Shown: positions 33,129 to 42,492, counted from the stretch's first letter. The stretch is DNA of 50,463 nt from Acidobacteria bacterium RIFCSPLOWO2_12_FULL_66_21 (GCA_001767455.1 MELC01000041.1:112367-162829); one strand, 5' to 3'. A program made the numbers and translations. Notes: generated by a model not told the origin, from the letters alone.

Positions 33129-34085
33129 GTGTTGGAAGGGAAGCGGGTACTCGTCATTGGCGGTGCGGGATTCGTCGGATCCCACGTCGTCGATCAGCTG
33201 ACGGCGGAACCCGTGTCCGAGATTCTGGTCCTGGACGACTTCGTTCGCGGAACGCGCCGGAACCTGAGCGACGCGGCGCGGGACGGCCGAGTCCGGATCG
33301 TCGAAGGCACGATTCGGGACACCGACCTGCTGCGGCGGGTGATGGGCGGAGTGGATTACGTCTTCCACCTGGCAGCGCTATGGCTTCATGAGTGCGTCGA
33401 GCACCCGCGGGCGGCACTTGAAGTCAACGTCGTCGGAACATACAACGTCGTGGAGGCCGCTCATCAGGCGGGCGTGGAGAAAGTGGTTTACTCGTCGTCG
33501 GCGTCGGTTTACGGTGACGCCGTCTTCACCCCGATGACGGAGGACCATCCTTTCAACAACCGGACGTTCTATGGCGCGACGAAAATCGCGGGGGAGCAGT
33601 TCCTCCGGGCCTTTCATGAGCAGCACGGCCTCCAGTACGTCGGACTTCGCTACATGAACATCTACGGTCCGCGGATGGATGACCGGGGCGCGTACGTGAG
33701 CGTCATCATGAAGGTACTGGACCGCCTCGAGCGCGGGCAACCTCCCGTGATCCATGGCGACGGCACGCAGTCCTACGATTTCATTCACGTGGAGGACGTC
33801 GCACGCGCCAACATCCTGGCGCTGGAGAGCGAGGCCACCGATGACTTCTTCAACGTCGGGACCGGGATCAAGACGAGCATCAACGAGCTGACGGAGTTGC
33901 TCCTGCGAATTACCGGGTCGGATCTGCGCCCGGCGTACCGGCCGAACGAGCAGATGTTCGTGACCCATCGTGTGGGCGGCACCGAGAAAGCGGACCGAAT
34001 GCTGGGGTTCCGCGCGCGGACGCCGCTCGAGGAGGGGCTTCGCTCCGTCGTCGACTGGCGTCAGGATCAGCAGGGACCAAGCTAA
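33129..34085 (+). CDS. NAD-dependent epimerase/dehydratase (extended SDR)
   Basis: A 318-residue UDP-glucose-4-epimerase-like SDR. The NAD motif is VLVIGGAGFVGSH, the catalytic residues are in SSSASVYG with Tyr148 and Lys152 in FYGATK, and LRYMNIYGPRMD and SYDFIHVEDVARANILAL are substrate-side motifs. The GTG start lies immediately after the palindromic element, which therefore supplies its upstream sequence; I see no clear ribosome site. It converts a nucleotide sugar, substrate unknown. Confidence 0.88.
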   Translation: MLEGKRVLVIGGAGFVGSHVVDQLTAEPVSEILVLDDFVRGTRRNLSDAARDGRVRIVEGTIRDTDLLRRVMGGVDYVFHLAALWLHECVEHPRAALEVNVVGTYNVVEAAHQAGVEKVVYSSSASVYGDAVFTPMTEDHPFNNRTFYGATKIAGEQFLRAFHEQHGLQYVGLRYMNIYGPRMDDRGAYVSVIMKVLDRLERGQPPVIHGDGTQSYDFIHVEDVARANILALESEATDDFFNVGTGIKTSINELTELLLRITGSDLRPAYRPNEQMFVTHRVGGTEKADRMLGFRARTPLEEGLRSVVDWRQDQQGPS

Positions 34086-34108
34086 ATTAAACGGTTACCG
34101 ATCTGGGA

Positions 34109-34939
34109 TTGCGAACATTGCCGACATACTCGATCGAAAACTACAGATTTCTGCTGCGGACGGCGCTCGACCAGGGTTACCAATTCGTCGGGTTCCTCGA
34201 TCCCGACGACGGAATCGGTCGACGCATCTACCTTCGACATGACGTAGATTATTCTCTGGAAATGGCGGTTGAATTGGCGCGAGTTGACGCCGAATTCGGG
34301 ATTGCCAGTACCTTTTGCTTATTGGTTCGGTCTCAGATTTACAATTTACTTAGTAAGTTCTCACTCCAGCATGTGGACGAGATTCTCACCCTTGGCCACT
34401 CCGTCGCCTTGCACTATGCAGCCCCTGCCGTCCTCCCCAGTTCGGACGCGGAATTGGCAGCGCTTGTGTTGGAGGACTTCAGTATTGTTCAGCGAAACGT
34501 CACAGCATTGGTACTGCCGGCCTTTGCCTGGCACAACGTGACAGCCGAACTTATCAGCCGGGGCTTGAATCTGGAGATACCCGGCCTGGCGAACATCTAC
34601 GGCCGGAGCTTCATTCGTGATATTCCGTACTTTTCCGATAGCAACATGCGGTATTCGGTGGGGGAGTTCGAGGAGATCATAGGCCACGGTCGTCACCGAT
34701 CCCTACACCTGCTCTTTCATCCACTGAACTGGGTCGCTGGGGGCGGGGACATGATGCAGATTTTGGTGAGGACCTGGCCATATGTCATCCGTGAGCGGGA
34801 ACTCGACATGCGCCTAAATCGCGAATGGGCCAAATACGCCGCTACTGGAATACCAACAGGAGTGCTCGACGATTTTGTCACCGGTCTCGAGCGATCGCTC
34901 AGGAATAGCGGGCCGACGTCGCACGGAAGCCAGGGGTAG
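34109..34939 (+). CDS. Polysaccharide deacetylase-like protein
   Basis: About 276 residues. YLRHDVDYSLEMAVELARVD is like the first NodB motif (the HDVD of carbohydrate esterase 4-type proteins), followed by STFCLLVRS. The second motif appears as GHSVALHYAAP where H-x-x-x-H is usual; only a single His is clear, so metal binding may be altered. LHLLFHPLNW near the C-terminus is also family-like. It has no signal peptide, so it probably acts in the cytoplasm on an N-acetyl sugar. TTG 34109 or TTG 34118 must be the start; no ATG or GTG is suitable. GC is lower than upstream. Confidence 0.68.
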   Translation: MRTLPTYSIENYRFLLRTALDQGYQFVGFLDPDDGIGRRIYLRHDVDYSLEMAVELARVDAEFGIASTFCLLVRSQIYNLLSKFSLQHVDEILTLGHSVALHYAAPAVLPSSDAELAALVLEDFSIVQRNVTALVLPAFAWHNVTAELISRGLNLEIPGLANIYGRSFIRDIPYFSDSNMRYSVGEFEEIIGHGRHRSLHLLFHPLNWVAGGGDMMQILVRTWPYVIRERELDMRLNREWAKYAATGIPTGVLDDFVTGLERSLRNSGPTSHGSQG

Positions 34940-34942
34940 CCG

Positions 34943-35896
34943 ATGGCGCGAATCGAGATTCGCACGGCGCTGCAGCTGCTGGGCGACGAGGTCATACGGG
35001 TCGTGGGCCGACAGGAAGGAACGCTGACTCATGCAGCGTCGATCTGGGACGCCCACAATGAACAGGCGATGACCTTTTGCAGCAAGAGCGGAACTCAAGC
35101 GGCAGATTCCATACGATCAACCAAAGCGGGCGTAGTGCTCTGCGCAGATGACCCATTGCTTGATACTTTGGCTCATAGCGGGAAGACACTTGTCGTTGTC
35201 AGGGATCCACGACTGTCTTTTCTCCGCCTAGTCGCAGCTTTGTTCACGGAACCTGGCCCGCGCGGGATTCATCCGACCGCCGTCATCGATTCAGAAGCGA
35301 TCATTCACCCGGACGTCTACATTGGTCCGTTCGCGACCCTCGGTCGATGTGAGATCGGACAGGGAACCGTCATCCACGCACATGTTCACATCTATTCAAA
35401 AACCAGGATAGGCCGCGAGGTCGTTATTCACGCTGGGACAGTCATTGGAGCAGACGGCTTCGGGTACCAGCGCAATGAGGCCGGCGAATTCGAGAAGTTT
35501 ACGCACGTGGGCGGGGTTGTCATAGAGGACAACGTCGAAATTGGAGCGAACACTTGCGTCGACCGAGGAACGCTCGGAGACACCATCATCCGCGTGGGCG
35601 CAAAGATCGACAACTTGGTACACATCGCCCACAACGTGGTGGTAGGACGTCATACGGCGGTCATCGCGCACGCCATGGTTGGCGGCAGTACACGGATCGG
35701 CGACCATGCTTGGGTCGCACCGTCGGCTTGTCTGCGGGATGGCATCTCGATCGGGAATAGCGTGACGATCGGACTCGCAGCGCTGGTTGTGTCCGATGTG
35801 CCCGACGGTGCGATCGTGATGGGGGCTCCGGCTAGACCCAGTAATGAGTACAAACGGTTGATCAGCGCTCTGAAGCAATTGGCGGGTATCCAGTGA
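34943..35896 (+). CDS. LpxD-like hexapeptide acyltransferase
   Basis: A 317-residue protein resembling UDP-3-O-acylglucosamine N-acyltransferase. An N-terminal uridine-binding-like region (~100 residues) precedes left-handed beta-helix repeats (HPTAVIDSEAIIHPDVYIG and so on). The LpxD hallmarks VIGADGFGYQR and DNLVHIAHNVVVG are present; the His in HIAHN corresponds to the catalytic base. It follows the deacetylase-like gene by three bases, so a deacetylate-then-acylate pair on an amino sugar is plausible. No lipid A genes are adjacent, which argues for a polysaccharide-specific paralog rather than the housekeeping LpxD. Confidence 0.84.
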   Translation: MARIEIRTALQLLGDEVIRVVGRQEGTLTHAASIWDAHNEQAMTFCSKSGTQAADSIRSTKAGVVLCADDPLLDTLAHSGKTLVVVRDPRLSFLRLVAALFTEPGPRGIHPTAVIDSEAIIHPDVYIGPFATLGRCEIGQGTVIHAHVHIYSKTRIGREVVIHAGTVIGADGFGYQRNEAGEFEKFTHVGGVVIEDNVEIGANTCVDRGTLGDTIIRVGAKIDNLVHIAHNVVVGRHTAVIAHAMVGGSTRIGDHAWVAPSACLRDGISIGNSVTIGLAALVVSDVPDGAIVMGAPARPSNEYKRLISALKQLAGIQ

Positions 35897-35928
35897 AATC
35901 GGCCATCCCACCCCCTGCTGCCTCTTCA

Positions 35929-35956
35929 TTGACAAGCTGCTGTTGCGATTCATAAC
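35929..35956 (+). promoter_or_regulatory. Candidate sigma-70 promoter
   Basis: In the 143-base gap between the LpxD-like gene and the next glycosyltransferase, TTGACA (35929-35934) matches the -35 consensus and CATAAC (35951-35956) matches four of six -10 positions, with a 16-base spacer. The start codon at 36040 is 84 bases downstream, and TAGGAG at 36022-36027 may be the ribosome site. This is one of the few gene-free gaps in the window. Pattern only. Confidence 0.4.
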
Positions 35957-36039
35957 TGCCCCTGAGTTCTGCGCCGACCTACTCCCTCCGGGACGGGCCG
36001 GATCCAAGCATCGATACCGATAGGAGTTAGCGCGCTTTC

Positions 36040-37305
36040 ATGCGAATTCTGCGAGTCGTGCAGGACTATTGGCCCTCAACGGGCGGAAACGAACGGTGGG
36101 GTTTTCAGCACGACCGCTGGTTCACCGAAACCGCCGGCGACGAGGTACAAGTGCTCGTCCTCAGACCGGAGTGGTACTTCAACACACCACGATTCCGCGA
36201 TCTGATGAAGGGGTTCACCTTTCCCGGGCCATTCGACGTTCCGGATCTCCCGAAGGTACGGGCCTATCAGGAGATCTTTCCAAACTGCGGAAGCTGGCGG
36301 AAGGCCCGCGCCTACTACAAGTGCATTCGGCCGTGGCTGAATGAATCGGTCGATGTCGTGATCACGCAGCTATTCCAGCGCCATGCGTACCTGAGTTGGA
36401 AAGACTGGCCGGTGGCCTTCGAGGCACCGTGGCTTCTGGCATGCACCTACTCGTACCACAACCCCGGCTGCCGGCGGAGCGCACTGATGTGCGCAGCATG
36501 TTTCCGCCAAGGCGGACCGCGTTGGTGGTTGGGTGATCAGATGAAGCTCGCGCTGTATCGTCGATTTGACCTGATTCTTGGCGATGAATTGATAGCAAGC
36601 GACCTGCGAAAGGTAGGCATGCAGGATCGCGTGCATATCATTCGGCACATCGTGACAGCAGGTGAGACGACGTGCAGGGCAAGCGAGGCGACTCAAGGAG
36701 AAGAGAAGGCCATGGTGGATCGGTTCGCGCGCCGGTTCAGATTCGTGCTGATGCAGCTCAATCGGCTGCATCCGGCGAAGCATCCCAGTCTGCTGTTGGA
36801 CACCCTAGAACGGCTTCCGCCCGACCACGGCGTGGTGTTCGCGGGCGATGGTCCGGAGCGGCCGGCGTTGGAGGCACGAGTGAATGCCTCGGACGCCCTG
36901 CGAGACAGGGTTCTGTTCCTAGGCGCTGTCGATGCAAACTGTATCGGTTCGATCGCGGAGCACGTCTCTGCGTTTGCTCTGACATCGAAGGTGTCCAATC
37001 ACAATACCGCTCTATTCGAGACGATGGGTTTCGGCATCGGGCCGGTAGTCGCCGTGGACTGCCTCGATTTCCCCGACGAGTTTCAAGAGATGGAGTTGAT
37101 CCTCAAAGTGCCTCCCGATCCAGAGCAGATGGCGAGAGATATACGTCAACTGCTCGAGAACCGGCAACGCTGCGCGGCCATGGTGGCGGCGGCGAAGACG
37201 TACGTGGAGCTCCACCACTCACCAAGCCAAATGTGGGCCTACCGCGAGCGGTTGCTGGAGCTGGCGGACCGCTACCACAGCAGGCGCCGGTCGTCGGCGA
37301 CGTGA
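36040..37305 (+). CDS. GT4 family glycosyltransferase with cysteine cluster
   Basis: A 421-residue GT-B retaining glycosyltransferase. The N-terminus is ILRVVQDYWPSTGGNERWG, the donor-binding region NRLHPAKHPSLLLDTLERL and FAGDGPERPAL, and the C-terminal motif NHNTALFETMGFG. Cys135, Cys144, Cys151 and Cys154 with His140 form a CxxC-type cluster in the acceptor domain, as in a subset of GT4 enzymes that may bind a metal. ATG 36040 follows the candidate promoter, so this may be the first gene of a separate transcript. Confidence 0.87.
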   Translation: MRILRVVQDYWPSTGGNERWGFQHDRWFTETAGDEVQVLVLRPEWYFNTPRFRDLMKGFTFPGPFDVPDLPKVRAYQEIFPNCGSWRKARAYYKCIRPWLNESVDVVITQLFQRHAYLSWKDWPVAFEAPWLLACTYSYHNPGCRRSALMCAACFRQGGPRWWLGDQMKLALYRRFDLILGDELIASDLRKVGMQDRVHIIRHIVTAGETTCRASEATQGEEKAMVDRFARRFRFVLMQLNRLHPAKHPSLLLDTLERLPPDHGVVFAGDGPERPALEARVNASDALRDRVLFLGAVDANCIGSIAEHVSAFALTSKVSNHNTALFETMGFGIGPVVAVDCLDFPDEFQEMELILKVPPDPEQMARDIRQLLENRQRCAAMVAAAKTYVELHHSPSQMWAYRERLLELADRYHSRRRSSAT

Positions 37306-37336
37306 TGGCTTCATCGGCCTCACTGGTGCGACAGGT

Positions 37337-38506
37337 GTGACCATTCCCATTACGCGCCCATGCTTCGGGCCCGAGGAGCTCCGGGCCGTCCAACTTCCGC
37401 TCGAGAGCGGTTGGGTGGTTCAGGGTCCGTTCGTGCGCTCCTTCGAAGAGAAGTTTGCCGCGTACACCAGCGCGCGATTCTCTATTGCCGCCACGTCGTG
37501 CACTACTGCGCTCCATCTCGCCGTCCGGGCGGTCGGGTTGGAGCCAGGAGACGAGGTGGTCGTTCCAGCTTTCACCTGGATTTCGACGGCTAACGTGGTT
37601 GAGTACTGCGGTGGCCGACCGGTCTTCTGCGACGTGGACCTGCAGACCTTCAATGTGAATCCCGCCGCGGTCGCCGATGCGGTGACCGATCGAACGGTAG
37701 GCCTGCTGCCCGTACATCTCTTCGGACTGTGCGCCGAGATTGAGCCGCTGCTCGACCTCGCCCGCCGCCGCAGTCTCTGGCTGGTCGAGGACGCCGCCTG
37801 CGCTCTGGGTGCCCGTTACCGGGGTCGACACGCCGGAACTTTCGGGGACGCTGGATGCTTCAGCTTCCATCCCCGCAAATCGATCACGACGGGCGAAGGT
37901 GGGATGATCACGACGGACCGCGCTGACGTGGACGCCGCGGCCCGCGCCCTCCGCGATCACGGTACGTCGCGCTCTGACCTCTCACGCCACCAAGGCCAGG
38001 GTGGATTCCTGCTCGGCGACTACGAGCATCTTGGCTACAACTACCGGATGACCGACATACAGGGCGCGCTGGGCGTAGCGCAGATGGATCGCGTCGCGTG
38101 GATTTTGGCCGAGCGAGCCCGGCGCGCTCGCCTCTACGACGAGATGCTGGCCGATGTCGAGTGGCTCTGCCGACCGGTCGTGCCGGATGGCCATGAACAC
38201 GGTTACCAGGCATACGTCTGCCTGTTCCGGCCTGAGGATCCGGGGTGGCACAACGTGGACCGGCTTCACGAGCGCCGGAACGGCGTCATGGCCTGCCTCG
38301 AGTCCGCCGGCATCGCCACGCGGCAGGGAACGCACGCCGTCGTCATCCAGCGCTACTACGCCGAGAAGTACGGTCTTCGGAAAGAGGACTTCCCGAACGC
38401 CTACTTCGCGGACCGTCTCAGCCTGGCGGTGCCGCTTTACCCGCAGATGACGGATGCGGAGCAGGCCGAGGTCTGCGACCGGCTGCGGGAGGCGCTGGAT
38501 GGATAG
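37337..38506 (+). CDS. DegT/DnrJ/EryC1/StrS aminotransferase
   Basis: A 389-residue PLP-dependent sugar aminotransferase. The PLP lysine is Lys181 in FHPRKSITTGEGGM; VVVPAFTWISTANVVEYCGG, EDAACALGARYRGRH and NYRMTDIQGALGVAQ are conserved. Length is typical, unlike the longer paralog at 1309. GTG 37337 is used. Its TAG overlaps the start of the methyltransferase at 38499. It makes a second amino sugar for the polymer, probably using a 4-keto product of one of the SDRs. Confidence 0.92.
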   Translation: MTIPITRPCFGPEELRAVQLPLESGWVVQGPFVRSFEEKFAAYTSARFSIAATSCTTALHLAVRAVGLEPGDEVVVPAFTWISTANVVEYCGGRPVFCDVDLQTFNVNPAAVADAVTDRTVGLLPVHLFGLCAEIEPLLDLARRRSLWLVEDAACALGARYRGRHAGTFGDAGCFSFHPRKSITTGEGGMITTDRADVDAAARALRDHGTSRSDLSRHQGQGGFLLGDYEHLGYNYRMTDIQGALGVAQMDRVAWILAERARRARLYDEMLADVEWLCRPVVPDGHEHGYQAYVCLFRPEDPGWHNVDRLHERRNGVMACLESAGIATRQGTHAVVIQRYYAEKYGLRKEDFPNAYFADRLSLAVPLYPQMTDAEQAEVCDRLREALDG

Positions 38507-39554
38507 GTCGCTGGTGGAGCTGCTGGTCGACCCGGTCTCTGCAGCGCCTCTCGCGCTGGAGGTCGAGGCCGAGGGACCCGAAGGCGAAATCCTGGAGGGA
38601 TCGCTGAGCAGCGGCGAAGGCGAGCGCTACGACATCCGCAACGGGATTGCCCGGTTCGTCACCGTCTCCGACAGCGGGCAGGCCCAGACCTCGGCCACTT
38701 TTGGCCTCAAGTGGCGGCGGCGCGACAGTTACGATTCCCCGGCGATGCGCGGTGCTTTCCAGGACTGGATGGTGAAGCGGTACGGCTTCGGCGAGCTTCG
38801 CGATATGCAGGAATTCTTTGCGTCCCGCTCCCGCGTGCTCGACGCTGGATGCGGGAGCGGGTTCAGCACCTGCCTGTGGCTGACCCCTTCCTGGCGCGTG
38901 CGATCGACGACGCTGGTGATCGGCGCTGACGTGTCGGATGCCATCGATGTTGCGCGGGAACGAATCGGAGAGACTCCTCTCACGCAGTTCGTACAGAGCG
39001 ACCTGATATCCCTGCCATTCGGGGGCGCGTTCGATGCCATCATCGCTGAGGGCGTCCTGCACCACACCCCGTCCACCCAACGGGCACTGGAACGCCTAGT
39101 ACGGCATCTCCACCCGGGCGGTGAACTGCTGTTCTACGTGTATCGCAAGAAGGGCCCTGTGCGGGAGTTCACGGACGATTGTGTCCGCGAACGAATTTCG
39201 TCGTTTCCGCCAGAGGAAGCGTGGGAAGCTCTCCGACCCCTGACGCGCTTGGGTCAGGCGCTTGCCGAGCTGAAGACTGAGGTCGAGGTGCCGGAAGATG
39301 TCCCGTTGCTCGGAATTCGTGCGGGACGCTACGACATCCAGCGGCTCGTCTACTGGAATTTCGCGAAGATGTTTTGGAACGACTCTCTGACGTTCGAGGA
39401 GAACCACCACGTCAACTTCGACTGGTACGCTCCCCGCTATGCGCACCGGCACACGGAGGAAGAGATCCGTGGGTGGTGCGACGAGCTGGCCCTCTCGGTC
39501 ATCCATTTCGACCGGGAAGAGAGCGGGTTCACGGTGCGCGCTCTGAAGGGTTAA
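38499..39554 (+). CDS. Methyltransferase with Trm112-like N-terminus
   Basis: A 351-residue protein. Residues 1-60 (LVELLVDPVSAAPLALEVE to YDIRNGIARFV) have the layout of a Trm112-like domain but without the zinc cysteines. The SAM domain follows with RVLDAGCGSGFSTCLWL, GADVSDAIDVARERI and FDAIIAEGVLHHTPSTQRAL. The C-terminal ~120 residues contain YDIQRLVYWNFAKMFWND and NFDWYAPRYAHRHTEEE, common in sugar or bactoprenol-type methyltransferases of polysaccharide clusters. ATG 38499 overlaps the aminotransferase stop. Confidence 0.85.
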   Translation: MDRSLVELLVDPVSAAPLALEVEAEGPEGEILEGSLSSGEGERYDIRNGIARFVTVSDSGQAQTSATFGLKWRRRDSYDSPAMRGAFQDWMVKRYGFGELRDMQEFFASRSRVLDAGCGSGFSTCLWLTPSWRVRSTTLVIGADVSDAIDVARERIGETPLTQFVQSDLISLPFGGAFDAIIAEGVLHHTPSTQRALERLVRHLHPGGELLFYVYRKKGPVREFTDDCVRERISSFPPEEAWEALRPLTRLGQALAELKTEVEVPEDVPLLGIRAGRYDIQRLVYWNFAKMFWNDSLTFEENHHVNFDWYAPRYAHRHTEEEIRGWCDELALSVIHFDREESGFTVRALKG

Positions 39555-39567
39555 GGGGAACGAGCTG

Positions 39568-41508
39568 ATGTGCGGAATTGTCGGCGTGTGCAACCTGAAT
39601 GGAGAGCCAGTGGCGGAGGGACTCCTCCGGCGCATGACCAACGCGATCGCCCACCGCGGACCCGATGGCGAGGGGCACTACACGGACGGTCAGGTCGGGT
39701 TGGGGCACAGGCGGCTGGCGATCATCGACCTCACGACGGCGGCGCACCAGCCGATGGCCAACGAGACCGGGAAGGTCCTCCTCACGTACAACGGCGAGAT
39801 CTACAATTTTCAGAAGCTGCGCGTCGAACTGGAGGCGTTGGGGCACCGCTTCCATTCGAGCACCGACTCCGAGGTGGTGGTCCACGGCTGGGAGGAGTGG
39901 GGAGAGGAATGCCTACTCCGTTTCAACGGCATGTTCGCGTTCGCGATCTGGGACCGGACCCAGCGACGCCTCTTTCTTGCCCGAGACCGTTACGGCGTGA
40001 AACCTCTGTACTGGTACCTCCGGGACGGCCTGTTCCTGTTCGGCTCCGAGATCAAGGCCCTGCTGGTTCATCCGCGAGTGTCCGTGAACGTGTGCCGCCT
40101 CACGCTCGATGAATACTTCACTTTCCAGAACGTTTTCACAGACCGGACGCTCTTCGAGGGAATCCGACTGCTTCCCGCGGGCTGCAGCCTGACACTGGAC
40201 CTGATGAAAGGCGGCGACGCGACCGTTCGGCGCTACTGGGATTTCCCTGTGCCCGACGAGGGTCTGGACGTCGACGACGAGGAAGCGGGGCGGCGCATCC
40301 ATCACCTGTTCCAGGAGGCGGTCACACGCCAGCTCGTGAGCGATGTGCCGATCGGCGGCTACCTGAGCGGCGGGATGGATTCCGGCTCCATCGTGGCGGT
40401 CGCCGTTCGTCACCTGCCTCGCCTCATGACGTTTACCGGCGGATTCGATCTCACATCCGCGTCAGGTCTTGAGCTTGGATTCGACGAGCGACGGAACGCG
40501 GAGATGCTCGCGAATCTCTTCAAGACCGAGCATTACGAGGTCGTGCTTCATGCTGGAGACATGGAGCACGTGCTCCCGAAGCTGACCTGGCACCTGGAGG
40601 ATCTCAGGGTCGGGCAGTGCTACCCCAACTACTACGTGGCGCGCCTGGCAAGCAAGTTCGTGAAGGTCGTACTTTCCGGCGCGGGGGGCGACGAGCTTTT
40701 CGCGGGGTATCCGTGGAGGTACTACCAAGGCCTCGATAGCGCCAGCCCCGAGGCGTACTTGGAGCGCTACTACTCGTACTGGCAGCGGCTGGTGCCGGAC
40801 GACGACAAGAGACGGCTCTTCAATACCGATACGCAGCGTGCTATCAGCGGGCATTCGTCCTTCGACGTCTTCCGGAGTGTGTTCGAGGCCTGGCTGGCTC
40901 CGCTGCGAGGGAACGCCGACTACCTGGCGGTGTCCCTCTACTTCGAGCTCAAGACCTTCCTGCACGGAGTCCTTATGGTCGAAGACAAGTTGAGCATGGC
41001 CCACTCCCTGGAGACGCGGGTGCCATTCCTCGACAACGACCTGGTGGATTACGCAATGCGGATCCCCGTGCGACACAAGCTCGGAGATCTCGAGTCAGGG
41101 GTTACGATAGATGAAAATCTCCCAGGCAAGCGTCGGCTCTACGAGCAGCGGACCAACGACGGCAAGGCAATCTTGCGGCGCGCGATGCTGCCCCTCATCC
41201 CTCGAGAAGTCACCGAGCGTGCGAAGCAGGGTTTCAGCGCTCCGGACGCGAGCTGGTTCCGGGGAGAGAGCATCGACTACATCAACCGGCTCCTGCGCGA
41301 CCGCAAGGCCCGGCTCTACGAGTTCATTCAGCCGGCGTATGTGGAACGCGTGCTCGATGAGCACTGCTCAGGGCGTGTCAACAGGAGACTCCTGATCTGG
41401 TCCTTCCTGAGCTTCGAGTGGTGGTGCCGCACGTTCCTGACCGGCGAATTCGATGGCCGAAGCGCTTTTGCTGCCGACGGAGCGGTTCTGCACACTGGCC
41501 GGGTGTGA
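39568..41508 (+). CDS. asnB: Glutamine-dependent asparagine synthetase-like amidotransferase
   Basis: A 646-residue AsnB-type enzyme. Cys2 (MCGIVGVCN) is the glutaminase nucleophile, with RRLAIIDLTTAAHQP and YNGEIYNF. The synthetase domain has the PP-loop GGYLSGGMDSGSI near residue 265, LSGAGGDELFAGYPWRY and MVEDKLSMAHSLETRVPFLD. AsnB paralogs in polysaccharide clusters amidate uronic acids. A clear ribosome site (AAGGGGAA) lies about ten bases before the ATG. It ends six bases before the formyltransferase start. Confidence 0.92.
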   Translation: MCGIVGVCNLNGEPVAEGLLRRMTNAIAHRGPDGEGHYTDGQVGLGHRRLAIIDLTTAAHQPMANETGKVLLTYNGEIYNFQKLRVELEALGHRFHSSTDSEVVVHGWEEWGEECLLRFNGMFAFAIWDRTQRRLFLARDRYGVKPLYWYLRDGLFLFGSEIKALLVHPRVSVNVCRLTLDEYFTFQNVFTDRTLFEGIRLLPAGCSLTLDLMKGGDATVRRYWDFPVPDEGLDVDDEEAGRRIHHLFQEAVTRQLVSDVPIGGYLSGGMDSGSIVAVAVRHLPRLMTFTGGFDLTSASGLELGFDERRNAEMLANLFKTEHYEVVLHAGDMEHVLPKLTWHLEDLRVGQCYPNYYVARLASKFVKVVLSGAGGDELFAGYPWRYYQGLDSASPEAYLERYYSYWQRLVPDDDKRRLFNTDTQRAISGHSSFDVFRSVFEAWLAPLRGNADYLAVSLYFELKTFLHGVLMVEDKLSMAHSLETRVPFLDNDLVDYAMRIPVRHKLGDLESGVTIDENLPGKRRLYEQRTNDGKAILRRAMLPLIPREVTERAKQGFSAPDASWFRGESIDYINRLLRDRKARLYEFIQPAYVERVLDEHCSGRVNRRLLIWSFLSFEWWCRTFLTGEFDGRSAFAADGAVLHTGRV

Positions 41509-41514
41509 GTGCAC

Positions 41515-42480
41515 ATGCGCGTCCTCTTCTTCGGCGCGACCGAAATCGGGCACCGGTGCTGTCGACAGCTCCTCGAGATGGGCGAGGAAGTCGTCGGGAT
41601 CTTTTCGATCCCAGAACGCTTTCAGATTTCCTACTCGATCGGTCCGGTTCGCAACGTGATGTTTCGCTCGTTCGAGGGTCTCGCGGCTGACGCTGGTGTG
41701 CCGCTGATTTACGTGACCGGGAACATGACCGATCCTGGCTGCGAAGAGGCAGTCCGGAGGTTGGAGCCCGATTTCGGTCTGGTCATCGGCTGGTATTATC
41801 TGATCCCGAAATCATTACGGCAGGTCTTTTCTCGCGGCGTGGCGGGGATTCATGCGTCGCTTCTGCCTCGCTACCGGGGCGGCGCTCCGTTGGTCTGGGC
41901 GATTATCAACGGAGAGTCGGCTACTGGCGTCAGTCTGTTCTACCTGGCCGACGGAGTCGACGATGGTGATCTCATCGCGCAGCAGAAGTTCCCGATTGGC
42001 TCCGATGATGACATTCGTGCCGTCCATGACCGGGCCGCCGAAGCTTCAGTTGAGCTGATCAGTCAATACACGCCAATGATCCGGCGCGGGAACGCGCCAC
42101 GGATTCCGCAAGATAACACTCAGGCTGAGCGCTTCCCGCAACGCAGTCCCGAGGATGGCCTGATCCCTTGGGAGACGAAGTCGGCCCGACAGGTCCACGA
42201 CTGGATCCGGGCGCAGACTCGGCCCTATTTCGGCGCCTACTCGTGTCTTGAAGGAGAACGCATCGTCGTGTGGCGTTCCTTGCTGTCGGATGCTACGGCC
42301 CCTCCGACAGCCGGCCCCGGCACGCTGGTGGTGAACGGTGACGCGCTAAGCGTCTCGTGTCGCGACGGCCGCCTCTTGGAGCTTCGAGAGGTCGGCCTGG
42401 AGGACGGCTCTGTGGCCACGGGGTTCGAGTTCGCCAAGATCCGTGGCCTCGGAACCGGGCAGTCGTTCGATGCTGCTTGA
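41515..42480 (+). CDS. Formyltransferase-like protein
   Basis: A 321-residue protein of the methionyl-tRNA formyltransferase family. GIHASLLPRYRGGAPLVWAI and DGVDDGDLIAQQ are core motifs with His113 and Asp149/Asp150. The usual Asn two residues before the His is Gly111, a change also seen by me as a recurring variant in such sugar-cluster proteins but not verified. The C-terminal domain (IPWETKSARQVHDWIRAQTRPYF) resembles that of ArnA/FMT. ATG 41515 is preferred over GTG 41509. It may N-formylate an amino sugar made by the aminotransferase at 37337. Confidence 0.85.
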   Translation: MRVLFFGATEIGHRCCRQLLEMGEEVVGIFSIPERFQISYSIGPVRNVMFRSFEGLAADAGVPLIYVTGNMTDPGCEEAVRRLEPDFGLVIGWYYLIPKSLRQVFSRGVAGIHASLLPRYRGGAPLVWAIINGESATGVSLFYLADGVDDGDLIAQQKFPIGSDDDIRAVHDRAAEASVELISQYTPMIRRGNAPRIPQDNTQAERFPQRSPEDGLIPWETKSARQVHDWIRAQTRPYFGAYSCLEGERIVVWRSLLSDATAPPTAGPGTLVVNGDALSVSCRDGRLLELREVGLEDGSVATGFEFAKIRGLGTGQSFDAA

Positions 42481-42492
42481 CGCATCCAGACT

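Noticed and set aside
32961-33368. Minus-strand frame across the palindromic element
   Set aside because: It arises from the inverted repeat and the shadow of the SDR gene; no protein family is recognisable.
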